Positions 25,201 through 31,342 of a DNA stretch of 31,342 nt are shown piece by piece. This DNA is from DASXRU01 sp036506395. Its GTDB lineage: Bacteria; Acidobacteriota; Blastocatellia; Pyrinomonadales; Pyrinomonadaceae. The translations under genes and the position numbers were made by a program. The notes under the pieces were generated by a model, which did no database searches, had not been told where the DNA came from, and was given only the letters and a program-made list of their open reading frames with translations. Location of the stretch: NCBI GenBank assembly GCA_036506395.1, contig DASXRU010000238.1, forward strand, positions 1 to 31,342. The letters run 5' to 3'. Positions within the stretch are counted from its first letter, which is position 1. The number at the start of each line of letters is the position of its first letter.

Positions 25201-28152
25201 TATGTGCTGGGCCTTAATACGCAGGCCCAATCAAACCTCTGGCCGTATGGAATCAGCGGCGATCTGCCGATCGTGCTGGTGCGCATCAACAAGGAGGATG
25301 ACGTGGGCATGGCGCGTCAAATCGTGCGCGCGCACGAATACCTTCATCTTAAAGGCCTGCGCTTCGATTTAGTGATTCTGAATGACCACCCGGCAAGCTA
25401 CGCCCAATCACTTCAGGACGGGCTGCAAGCGCTGGTGCGCACCACGGGTTTACAGGGTCTGCAGGACAAGCCCGGTGGCGTTTACCTGCGCCGCGCCGAC
25501 CTGATGCCGGAAGCCGACAAGATACTCCTGCATGCAGTTGCGCGCGCTGTTTTCGTTACCGAGCGCGGCTCCCTTCAAGAGCAACTCGTACGGCGGCCGG
25601 CTGAGGATTTGCCCCCTGACCCCTTCGTGCAGCGCCTGCCTTCACGCAGCTATCCGGAGCCGGTGCTTACGCCGCCCAAGCTTTCTTTCTTTAACGGACT
25701 GGGCGGGTTCAGCGAGGGCGGGCGCGAATATGTTACCGCTCTGGGCGAAGGGCAGTGGACGCCCGCGCCGTGGTCCAACATCATTGCCAACAAAGTGGAT
25801 TTTGGTTTCCAGGTAACTGAGACCGGATCGGGCTTCACGTGGTCCATGAACAGCCACGAGAATCGTTTGATTCCGTGGTCCAATGATGCGGTCAGCGATC
25901 CGCCCGGCGAAGCGATCTACATCCGCGATGAAGAAACCGGCGCCTTCTGGACTCCCACGCCGCTGCCGGTGCGCGAAGCCCAACCGTATCTGGTCAGGCA
26001 TGGACAGGGCTACACGGTCATCGAGCACATCAGCCATGGCATTTCACAGGAATTGCTTGTCTTTGTGCCGCTCGATGACCCCGTGAAAGTCTCCCTGTTG
26101 AGACTACAGAATCGAACCGACCGAGCGCGACGGCTGTCGGTGACCAATTACAACGAGCTGGTTTTGGGATCCCAACGCAGTTCGGCTGCTCCATATGTGA
26201 TTGCCGAAATTGACGAAACTGCGGGGGCAATTTTTGCGCGCAATCCTTATAACAACGAGTTCGCCGGCAGGATCGCCTTTGCCGGCGCAAACGGCGAAGC
26301 GCAGCGCACCATGACCTGTGACCGAAAGGAGTTCCTGGGACGCAACGGATCGCCGGCGAACCCGGCTGCTTTGCGCCGGGCGCATCTGTCAGGGCGCGAC
26401 GGCGCCGGCCTTGATCCTTGCGCTGCCATTCAGACGGCGATCGAGCTCCAGCCCGGCGAAGCTCGCGAGCTTGTGTTTCTGCTGGGCCAGGGCGAATCAA
26501 TTGCAGAAGCCCGCGCGGTGAACAAGCGCTACCGCCAGTTGGCTAGTGTTCATGAAGCTTTCGAAGAGGTTACCACCTACTGGGAAGAGCTTAGCAGCGC
26601 CATTCAAGTTCATACGCCGGACGCTGCCATGGATACCCTGCTTAATCGCTGGCTGATCTATCAAACGCTTTCATGCCGTGTGTGGGCCCGGTCCGCTTTT
26701 TACCAATCGGGTGGCGCGTATGGCTTTCGGGATCAGTTGCAGGATGTAATGGCCCTCGTGTATGCGAAGCCGGAGATTGCGCGCGAGCACATCCTTCGCG
26801 CGGCGGCTCACCAATTTAAGGAAGGCGACGTCCAACACTGGTGGCATCCGCCCACTGGACGGGGAGTGCGGACTCGCTTCTCGGACGATCTGCTGTGGCT
26901 TCCTTACGTCGTTAGCTTCTACGTCAGCGTAACCGGAGATATGTCGGTGCTTGAAGAAGTAGTTCCCTTCATCGAAGCTCCGCCCCTGGCCGCAGACGAG
27001 CACGAATCATATACGCAGCCGGCAGTCTCGTCTGAAGCGGCCACGGTTTTCGAACATTGCGCGCGCGCCGTTGATCGCAGTCTGGCGGTGGGCGCGCATG
27101 GACTTCCCCTGATGGGCTCCGGCGATTGGAACGACGGCATGAACCGGGTCGGACACCTCGGCAAGGGCGAGAGCGTCTGGGTAGGCTGGTTCCTGTACAC
27201 GATACTGGCAAGCTTTTCGCCCCTGTGCGAATCGCACAAGCAGAAAGCTCGCGCAAATCGTTATCGCAGACACATGGATCAACTGAAAAAGGCGCTGGAG
27301 CACCAGGGCTGGGACGGCGATTGGTACCGGCGCGCCTATTTCGATGACGGCACGCCGCTGGGATCGGTGCAGAACGAAGAGTGTCGCATCGATTCGATCG
27401 TGCAATCGTGGGGCGTGATGTCGGGGGCCTCAGATCATCATCGTGGCGCACGCGCAATGGCCGCTGTCGAAGAATACTTAATCAGGCGTGGTGACGGTCT
27501 GGTGATCCTGTTCACGCCGCCTTTTGACAAGAGCGCTCTCGATCCCGGCTATATCAAGGGTTATGTTCCCGGCGTCCGCGAAAACGGCGGGCAGTACACT
27601 CATGCCGCGCTTTGGACTTTGATTGCCTACGCAATGCTGGGGGAAGGCGATCGGGCCGGTGAGTTGTTTGCGCTTCTGAATCCGATCAACCATGCATCCA
27701 CTCGGGCCGGCTTGCACAAGTACAAAGTCGAGCCCTACGTCGCCGCCGGCGATGTTTATGCGGTGCCGCCGCACACCGGCCGCGGAGGCTGGACGTGGTA
27801 CACCGGCTCGGCCGGATGGATGTATCGAGCCGGGCTCGAGTCGATCCTGGGTTTCAAGTTGCGCGGCGATCGATTGCAGATGGATCCCTGCATTCCGCGC
27901 AACTGGCGTGAATTCGAGATCATTTACCGGCGCGATAAGACCCACTACCGCATCAAGGTGGAGAACCCCATCGGCATCAGTCGCGGAGTAGCCAGGGTGG
28001 AATTGGATGGCATCCTCCAGAAGGAAAATGAGGTGACCCTAATAGACGACGGCCGGCCGCACAATGTCCTCGTGGTGTTAGGCGAGAAGCCGCCAGGCGA
28101 AACACAAAGGCCGGCAGCCGCAGAAAAACAGCGCGCCGGCAGGAGTCAATAA
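19276..28152 (+). CDS. Giant cyclic beta-1,2-glucan synthase-type protein (GT84 + glycoamylase-like + GH94; NdvB/ChvB-like)
   Basis: At 2,958 residues this matches rhizobial and Brucella cyclic beta-1,2-glucan synthases, which start, elongate, trim and cyclise glucans at the inner membrane. In order: a cytoplasmic N-terminal helical region (1-410); membrane segments (about 414-460, 823-870, 950-1000); and a GT84 domain with D631/D633 in VITLDSDTQ, E748 in SHDLFESI and RQHRW (776-780), the D,D,E,(Q/R)xxRW set. Then come a glycoamylase-like domain (about 1370-1560, RGVPWGISESAYN), two GH94-type beta-sandwiches (from about 1665 and 2138) and a GH94 (alpha/alpha)6 domain (about 2430-2850). The predicted GH94 general acid is D2620 in GDWNDGMN. 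No lesion was seen. It is flanked by a diguanylate cyclase and a PilZ protein. No NdvA-type exporter is in view. Linkage and cyclisation are inferred from the family. Confidence 0.93.
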   Translation: MGELFPSLFRKLQRPPDARSEDPIREELYSVERLEQFAAVLASEHKIAAKARARLLLPRLEENGRKLLAAYRALAEAIRSERTISPAAEWLVDNFHIVEEQVREIREDLPKGYYYELPKLAEGELKDYPRIYAFALALIAHTDSRLDTETLRRFINAYQKVSPLSIGELWAVPITLRLALVENLRRLATRIVSSRVEREEADKLADRLLEMAHRQPGDLVPLLAERLMKRGRIRRAFVVQLTQRLREQDPAVMPVFDWLEQHLARQGLTIEQVVQTEHQRQAAAQITVGNIITSMRLLSTLDWKEFFEKVSLIDPLLSKDPAGVYARMDFATRDRYRHVIERISKRTKTSELEIARVTLELAREAHKAGATDESFAHVGYFLIDEGRPQLEKAFAYRPPIAERVRRLILRHPTSIYLGLVAFLTGIILALLVIGASRAGGSWPLVVAVALLSLIPASDLALSVLNWDLTHTFEPRLLPMIDTLRGIPPEARTMVVVPAIIDSETTARELIDKLEVHFLANRDERIYFALLGDFADAAAEEMAEDATILEAALNGIEELNHKYTHSPDARFHLFHRRRLWNRSEGKWLGWERKRGKLHEFNRLLRGARNTSYMVATAEPLSLAQVRYVITLDSDTQLPRDAARRLVGKAIHPLNRPRFDSQVGRVTRGYGILQPRVSMSLESASRSRFARTFSGNTGIDPYTTAASDVYQDLFAEGIYTGKGLYDVDAFEAALADRVPENSLLSHDLFESIFARAGLVTDIEFLDDYPAHYDAYAMRQHRWTRGDWQIAGHLLPRVRDARGQKVPNRIPLIARWKIFDNLRRSLLAPAMLLLMIAGWAVLPGPAAWWTLFAVLVLAFPIYAHVTTGLLLHPRGIAWTSHFWSVWGDVRTHTGQVALSISFLAHQAGLMTDAIARTVYRKLISGRHLLEWTTAAQAERQRQHDVPDFVRLMWPAELITIVAALLLVFFRPMALSLAAPFLLAWALSPLIAFWTSRHLQPQRRELSPKDLRSGRLVARRTWRFFETFVGDDDHWLPPDNYQEDPQPVIAHRTSPTNIGLFLLSTVAANDFGYVSEVELVERLELTFATLTRLRTFRGHYFNWYETRTLEPLSPPYISTVDSGNLAGHLIALKQACVELPDAQLFDQRAVLGLADTISCLKEEAGRLGAVRQRTDVVTTKQLRDEIEACASLVSLGPPQTLAAWAELFESMAQRAGVIDDIVGALSYEHGNEAFMEVRSWIGSLIHQTRAYRRDFDLLVPWGAALTAHLGPIISGCGPQAASEWEEINRALESVPSLSQLTEVCDHALVRMAALRAQLDECLPRATAERDAALTGLGVLTGVIEQSAEAAKTFSSRLVKLANTCDQIFEEMDFRFLLDEERKVFVIGHNVTEGRHDNSYYDLLASEARLASFIAIAKGDVPQEHWFRLGRQLTSVDSSRALISWTGTMFEYLMPLLVMCDYDDTLLGQTYDAVVARQVEYGRERGVPWGISESAYNVRDLQLNYQYGPFGVPGLGLKRGLIEDLVVSPYSTLLATAARPREAIENMRLLEQEGALARYGFYEAIDYTPERLPQNQKRVLIRAFMAHHQGMGLVALDNLINNRIMQQRFHAEPLVQATELLLQERIPRGVTAAHPRAEEVLTGRVVRTLTGLVTRVYDTPHLPTPRTQLLSNGTYSVMITSAGSGYSACGQLAVTRWREDVTRDNWGSFCYVRDVRSGAVWSTGFQPVGREPQAYEVAFSEDKVDFWRQDAGIFTHTEVVVSAEDNAELRRVSVANNSFRPREIELTSYSEIVLAPPAADAAHPAFSNLFVETEFFAAESALLAHRRQRSATDEPIWGVHVIATTGETIGVVQYETDRTRFVGRGHTPADPIAVMEDRPLSNTTGPVLDPVFSLRCRMRLMPNETAQVSFATAVARSRDEATALADKYHDPHIFERETRLAWTRAQVEMSHLNIDAEEAHLFQRLAGRVLYSDPSLRPSPYVLGLNTQAQSNLWPYGISGDLPIVLVRINKEDDVGMARQIVRAHEYLHLKGLRFDLVILNDHPASYAQSLQDGLQALVRTTGLQGLQDKPGGVYLRRADLMPEADKILLHAVARAVFVTERGSLQEQLVRRPAEDLPPDPFVQRLPSRSYPEPVLTPPKLSFFNGLGGFSEGGREYVTALGEGQWTPAPWSNIIANKVDFGFQVTETGSGFTWSMNSHENRLIPWSNDAVSDPPGEAIYIRDEETGAFWTPTPLPVREAQPYLVRHGQGYTVIEHISHGISQELLVFVPLDDPVKVSLLRLQNRTDRARRLSVTNYNELVLGSQRSSAAPYVIAEIDETAGAIFARNPYNNEFAGRIAFAGANGEAQRTMTCDRKEFLGRNGSPANPAALRRAHLSGRDGAGLDPCAAIQTAIELQPGEARELVFLLGQGESIAEARAVNKRYRQLASVHEAFEEVTTYWEELSSAIQVHTPDAAMDTLLNRWLIYQTLSCRVWARSAFYQSGGAYGFRDQLQDVMALVYAKPEIAREHILRAAAHQFKEGDVQHWWHPPTGRGVRTRFSDDLLWLPYVVSFYVSVTGDMSVLEEVVPFIEAPPLAADEHESYTQPAVSSEAATVFEHCARAVDRSLAVGAHGLPLMGSGDWNDGMNRVGHLGKGESVWVGWFLYTILASFSPLCESHKQKARANRYRRHMDQLKKALEHQGWDGDWYRRAYFDDGTPLGSVQNEECRIDSIVQSWGVMSGASDHHRGARAMAAVEEYLIRRGDGLVILFTPPFDKSALDPGYIKGYVPGVRENGGQYTHAALWTLIAYAMLGEGDRAGELFALLNPINHASTRAGLHKYKVEPYVAAGDVYAVPPHTGRGGWTWYTGSAGWMYRAGLESILGFKLRGDRLQMDPCIPRNWREFEIIYRRDKTHYRIKVENPIGISRGVARVELDGILQKENEVTLIDDGRPHNVLVVLGEKPPGETQRPAAAEKQRAGRSQ

Positions 28153-28185
28153 AGTCAGACGACACAACAAAGAGTAACCGAGAAT

Positions 28186-28271
28186 TCTCATTAGTACCGC
28201 ACTTCACTGCGGTGATCATAAGTAAAGGACGTCACCCTATAACACCTGACTGAAGTCAGGTGCTAATGAGA
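28186..28271. repeat. Short TCTCATT-ended hairpin element
   Basis: The left end TCTCATTAGTACC and right end GGTGCTAATGAGA are inverted. Each half holds its own stem: ACCGCA/TGCGGT on the left and CACCTGAC/GTCAGGTG on the right. The termini match the element at 9391-9564 but the stem sequences differ. It sits between the glucan synthase and the REC-PilZ gene and could terminate transcription. Confidence 0.75.
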
Positions 28272-28381
28272 TTAGCCCGCATTAAGCTGACCCGCTACCA
28301 AAGAAAAGCTCGCATGTACTCCTGAGAAAGATTATGCTGTCTAGCCTGTCAGATACTGGGATATAAGCGAGACTCCTATTC

Positions 28382-29245
28382 ATGGCAACCATACTGATTG
28401 TCGATGATGACACCGTTATCCGCGAGGTTCTCTCCGAACTGTTCAATTCGGAGCACACCTGTCATACGGCCGAAACTGCTGAGCAGGCTTTGAAGTTATT
28501 GGAGTCGACGCCCTGCGACGTGGCTATCGTGGATATTTCGCTTCCGGGGATCAGTGGGTTGGAGTTGCTGGGACACATTCGCCAGCGTTGGCCCGAGACG
28601 CGCGTAATAATCATTACCGGAATAGACTACCACCAGTACGTCGAGGACCTGGTAAAGATGGGGGCGACCGACTATCTGGTGAAGCCTTTTCGCCTGCACG
28701 ATGCTGAGGCAAAAGTCGGCCGCGCCATTTTGCAAGAAGAGGGATGGCTGGATGCCTTGAAGGAAAGCACGGAGCGGGCCCTAAAGCAGGACCAGCCACC
28801 GGCTAAAGAAGAAGTCCTAGCCGGAATAATTGAGCGGCGAGCGGCTGTGCGGCACACGCTCAAGCGCGACGCGCGCTTGTTATTCACCATCGCCCCATCG
28901 GAACAGTCGTCTGCCGAGGACCCGCAACCCATACCTGCCCTGGTCGGCCACACCCGCGACATTAGCGAGACAGGCCTGTCGCTCGTCGTGCCTGGCGTAA
29001 ACGAGAGCGACGCTAAGTTTTTTGGCGCCCGCTCGCAATTGCAAATCATTCTGAGCCTGCCAACGGCGATGATAGCGATCGAAGTGACCCCGGTGCGTTA
29101 CCAGTGGCTCGAGGAACACGGGGGAAAGAAAAGCTACCTCATTGGCGGGCGCATCGCTCGCATGAGCCCAGACGACACTACCCTTTTCCGCGAGTATCTT
29201 GGACAGGCGCTGACTTCTTATAGGAAAGGCGTCGAAGCAGAGTAG
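28382..29245 (+). CDS. Response regulator with REC and PilZ domains
   Basis: The 287-residue protein joins a phosphorylation receiver to a cyclic-di-GMP-binding domain. In REC (1-120), the acidic pocket is DDD (8-10), the phosphoacceptor is D51 in VDISLPG, the switch threonine is T79 in IIITG, and the conserved lysine is K101 in LVKPF. A helical linker (120-150) leads to PilZ (about 150-280). There the arginine motif RxxxR is R153/R157 and the second motif is DISETG (193-198), both intact, so c-di-GMP binding is expected. It has no DNA-binding domain, so output is probably through protein contact. It lies 229 bp downstream of the giant glucan synthase on the same strand. No cognate full kinase is nearby. 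The ribosome site before the ATG is weak. Confidence 0.92.
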   Translation: MATILIVDDDTVIREVLSELFNSEHTCHTAETAEQALKLLESTPCDVAIVDISLPGISGLELLGHIRQRWPETRVIIITGIDYHQYVEDLVKMGATDYLVKPFRLHDAEAKVGRAILQEEGWLDALKESTERALKQDQPPAKEEVLAGIIERRAAVRHTLKRDARLLFTIAPSEQSSAEDPQPIPALVGHTRDISETGLSLVVPGVNESDAKFFGARSQLQIILSLPTAMIAIEVTPVRYQWLEEHGGKKSYLIGGRIARMSPDDTTLFREYLGQALTSYRKGVEAE

Positions 29246-29348
29246 AACTAATCGAGTCAGAAGTTTCTCGATTCAAACAGAGCCTTCGTAAGAGATCAGG
29301 CGCGCGCCGGTTTTGAAAATCGGATAAACCAGGGAAAGGAATTCCTTT

Positions 29349-30086
29349 ATGAGCAACGAGAGATTTGGGTCGGGCTTCGGGGCCGGGGTGGCATTGGCTT
29401 TAGGGCTGGTGCTGGCCTCGATCATCGGAGGCTACTCTTTTGTAAAAGGCAAGCGGGGCGATCAAACGATTGTAGTTACCGGATCCGCGCGCAAGCGCAT
29501 CAAGTCCGATCTGGTTATCTGGCGGTCAGGAATTTCTTATCAAGCTGTTACCCTGGCTGATGCGTACCGCTCGCTGTCCGAGAGCGTACCCCGCGTGAAA
29601 TCTTACCTGCTCAGCAAAGGAATACCCGAGAACGAAATAACCGTCTCCTCAATCTCCTCCCAAACCTTGCATGCGAAAACCACCGATGGCGAAGACACGG
29701 GGCAGATCACCGGCTACTCGCTTAGACAGGAATTGGAAGTGCACTCGAATGACGTGGAAAAAATCGCGCAAATCGCCCGGCAGGCTACCGAACTGATAAA
29801 CCAGGGCATCCTGATTGAATCGATGGCGCCGGAGTATCACTTCACCAAGCTGGGCGACTTGAAAATCGAAATGCTGGCTGAGGCGGCGAAGGACGCAAAG
29901 GCGCGGGCCCAGCAGATAGCCCAAAGCACCGGCAGCAGCGTCGGCAGCGTGCGCACAGCCAGGATGGGCGTGCTACAGATTACCGCGGCGGACTCCAATG
30001 AAGTCTCGGACAGCGGGATGAACGATACTTCTTCCCTCTGGAAAGATATTACGGCCGTGGTGAATATAGGCTTCGCCGTTAGTTAG
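29349..30086 (+). CDS. Membrane-anchored SIMPL domain protein
   Basis: The 245-residue product has one N-terminal membrane segment (about 11-33, VALALGLVLASIIGGYSFV) followed by a SIMPL domain (about 40-245). That domain is recognised by ITVSSISSQT, the GYSLRQELEVHSNDVEKIAQ block and the LAEAAKDAKARAQQIAQSTG helix with GSVRTARMGVLQI. SIMPL proteins are periplasmic or outer-membrane-associated. Relatives include BP26 of Brucella and YggE of E. coli (linked to oxidative stress), but the biochemical activity is unclear. A ribosome site (AAAGGA, 29335-29340) precedes the ATG by ten bases. It follows the REC-PilZ gene by 103 bp and may or may not be co-transcribed. Confidence 0.92.
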   Translation: MSNERFGSGFGAGVALALGLVLASIIGGYSFVKGKRGDQTIVVTGSARKRIKSDLVIWRSGISYQAVTLADAYRSLSESVPRVKSYLLSKGIPENEITVSSISSQTLHAKTTDGEDTGQITGYSLRQELEVHSNDVEKIAQIARQATELINQGILIESMAPEYHFTKLGDLKIEMLAEAAKDAKARAQQIAQSTGSSVGSVRTARMGVLQITAADSNEVSDSGMNDTSSLWKDITAVVNIGFAVS

Positions 30087-30093
30087 CCGCCGG

Positions 30094-30131
30094 TTCGATC
30101 CACCTCAACCAATTCGATTCACTTCAACCAA
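30094..30131 (+). repeat. Two tandem 19-bp repeats
   Basis: TTCGATCCACCTCAACCAA is followed directly by TTCGATTCACTTCAACCAA, a two-base variant. It lies just downstream of the SIMPL gene and abuts the long inverted repeat. Confidence 0.7.
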
Positions 30132-30234
30132 CTCGCAGTCAGGAAGGGGGCATGCCCCCGCTCTTGAATCTTAGTCACGTCACTATCGATGTTTAGAGTA
30201 AGAGCGGGGGCATGCCCCCTTCCTGACTGCGAGT
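30131..30234. repeat. Long perfect inverted repeat (35-bp arms, 34-bp spacer)
   Basis: Arms at 30131-30165 and 30200-30234 are perfect reverse complements. Each contains GGGGGCATGCCCCC, itself a palindrome. The element lies between the convergent SIMPL and caspase-like genes, where a bidirectional terminator would be useful. It matches the layout of the elements at 6371-6509 and 10575-10667. Confidence 0.92.
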
Positions 30235-30256
30235 TTGGCTGGTTGAGCGATATCCG

Positions 30257-31342
30257 TCACGGCCTGGCAATCACCAGCGGGTTAGCTTCCAGTTCCCTCC
30301 GGTAAAAAACGCGTGGGCGCTGAACGCTGCGCTTCTGAGGGTCGGCGATTTTTTGCTCTCCCTCGGTAAAAGAGATATCCAGCCCCAAATCTCGCGCTTG
30401 CTTCATCTTTTCTTCCTGCATCTGCGGCACGCGCTCGGTGGCGAAGTCCAGCCACTCCCTGACAATCAGGACTCCGTCCTTCGGTTCATTGTCCGCAATT
30501 GGGGTTTTCAACCCTTCCTCTACTAAGGCATAAGTCAGCAATCCGTGACCAAGTTGCGCGGTTTCGAGCGCCGCCTGATAACTCTGCGCGGCAGTCAGGA
30601 TATACATGCCCTTCTCGTAGGCAAGCTGCGCGAGACCCTTGGAATTCATCGGCCCACGGCGTTTCTCCTCGGCCTCAAGTGCTTGCCCCGAATTGCAGGC
30701 GTCGATGATCAGCAATAGGTGTCCGGCGTCCAGGCCCTCGACCGATTGTTCCAACTCTTCATCGGAGATGCTGTGCGCGAGTATCGTCTGCAACCCCTGC
30801 TTATCCAATTTGGTCCTCTCCCCGGTGTAGCCGAGGTCGTGGGGGATAAGGTAGAAGCGTTGCGCTTGCGCGGTGCCGTGGCCGGCGAAATAGATGATGA
30901 CAGTATCTTCGGGCTCAGCACGTTTGACCCGATCAAGAGCGCCGCTTTTTAGCGTGGGTGGTTCAGGCGCGCCGGCGAGTCGCTTAAGGGCCGACAGTAC
31001 ATTTGTTTTGGTCGCCTCTTCATTGATGAAGGGAACGACTTCTACGCGCTCGGCGGGCGTCACTTGCGAAAGGCGTAGGCGGACCTCTTCGGCGAAGCTC
31101 TGCGCGTCGGCCTTAGCGTACTTCAAATTGTATTGCGCGTTGGCGTACTCATTCACGCCGATGGCGATGATGTAGACAGTGCCCGCGCGCTTCAGACTCT
31201 CAGCGCCGGTTAAGGGCAACTGAGCGTCTTTGCTTTTGACGTTATCTTTGTTGAAGGCGTAGGCAGTCAGCCGGTTCGCTCCGGCGGCGACTGTAATCTC
31301 GTCCTCGAGAGTGACCGCCGGTTTACCATTCAGCACATCGCC
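30257..31342 (-). CDS. Caspase-like (peptidase C14) protein, N-terminal part beyond window
   Basis: The minus-strand frame is open to the right edge (the last two codons read GD), so only about 361 C-terminal residues are seen. They begin with the end of a beta domain (GKPAVTLEDEITVAAGANRL), then a caspase-fold p20-like domain starting VYIIAIGVNEY. The catalytic dyad is intact: histidine in YFAGHGTA and cysteine in LIIDACNSGQ. A segment LGHGLLTYALVEEGL follows, as in p10 parts, and a basic tail ends the protein. Such bacterial orthocaspase or metacaspase-like proteases are cysteine endopeptidases, often fused to WD40 or other repeats upstream; whether that is so here cannot be seen. They are implicated in signalling, regulated proteolysis or defence. 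No effector such as a gasdermin-type pore protein is visible on this side. Confidence 0.9.
   Translation of the reverse strand, partial: GDVLNGKPAVTLEDEITVAAGANRLTAYAFNKDNVKSKDAQLPLTGAESLKRAGTVYIIAIGVNEYANAQYNLKYAKADAQSFAEEVRLRLSQVTPAERVEVVPFINEEATKTNVLSALKRLAGAPEPPTLKSGALDRVKRAEPEDTVIIYFAGHGTAQAQRFYLIPHDLGYTGERTKLDKQGLQTILAHSISDEELEQSVEGLDAGHLLLIIDACNSGQALEAEEKRRGPMNSKGLAQLAYEKGMYILTAAQSYQAALETAQLGHGLLTYALVEEGLKTPIADNEPKDGVLIVREWLDFATERVPQMQEEKMKQARDLGLDISFTEGEQKIADPQKRSVQRPRVFYRRELEANPLVIARP

Noticed and set aside
20500..27945. Long minus-strand open frames opposite the glucan synthase
   Set aside because: They are antisense shadows of a GC-rich gene: no ribosome sites, no recognisable domains, arginine/alanine/histidine-rich composition.
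1..31342. CRISPR array or insertion sequence
   Set aside because: The repeats present are inverted, palindromic or single tandem pairs. None has regular spacers, and no transposase or Cas gene is seen.

Overview
The window reads as chromosomal DNA of a GC-rich Gram-negative bacterium. An outer membrane is implied by three lipid A genes (lpxA, lpxD, lpxB). The gene content is typical of Acidobacteriota, most likely class Blastocatellia: a large carboxypeptidase-regulatory-repeat surface protein, a caspase-like peptidase, a Tes-like radical SAM enzyme, a giant cyclic-glucan-synthase-type protein, and many interspersed palindromic elements between genes. The taxonomic call is inference from gene content; no rRNA gene is present.

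Layout. Positions 1-2735 (minus) hold a secreted multi-domain surface protein that runs off the left edge. lpxB (plus, 2816-4012) converges on lpxD (minus, 4179-5228), with dispersed-repeat copies at both stops. lpxA (minus, 5465-6271) lies upstream of lpxD across a 172-bp element of nested palindromes. Divergent from lpxA is a radical SAM enzyme (plus, 6731-8710) resembling tetraether/membrane-spanning lipid synthases. Next come a DUF4410-like pseudogene with two lesions (8753-9275), a secreted protein (9731-10540), a stand-alone histidine-kinase dimerisation-domain protein (10723-11055), tRNA-Gln(CUG) (11225-11298) and an NYN-domain nuclease (11463-12077). A minus-strand run follows: endonuclease III, a possible small frame, a secreted amidohydrolase; then, upstream, an MFS transporter. 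From 17219 to 30086 lies a membrane PAS-GGDEF diguanylate cyclase, the divergent 2,958-residue cyclic beta-1,2-glucan synthase-type protein, a REC-PilZ protein and a SIMPL-domain protein. The right edge cuts a caspase-like peptidase (minus, 30257 to the edge).

How the genes may work together. The left half is envelope-oriented: lipid A acylation and disaccharide formation next to a candidate enzyme for joining lipid tails across the membrane. The right half pairs a c-di-GMP-making enzyme and a c-di-GMP-binding response regulator with a very large polysaccharide synthase, suggesting c-di-GMP control of glucan production. Both links rest on domain content and proximity.

Almost every longer intergenic gap contains an inverted-repeat element. 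At least six types are seen. None carries a transposase here. No CRISPR array, prophage or insertion sequence was seen.
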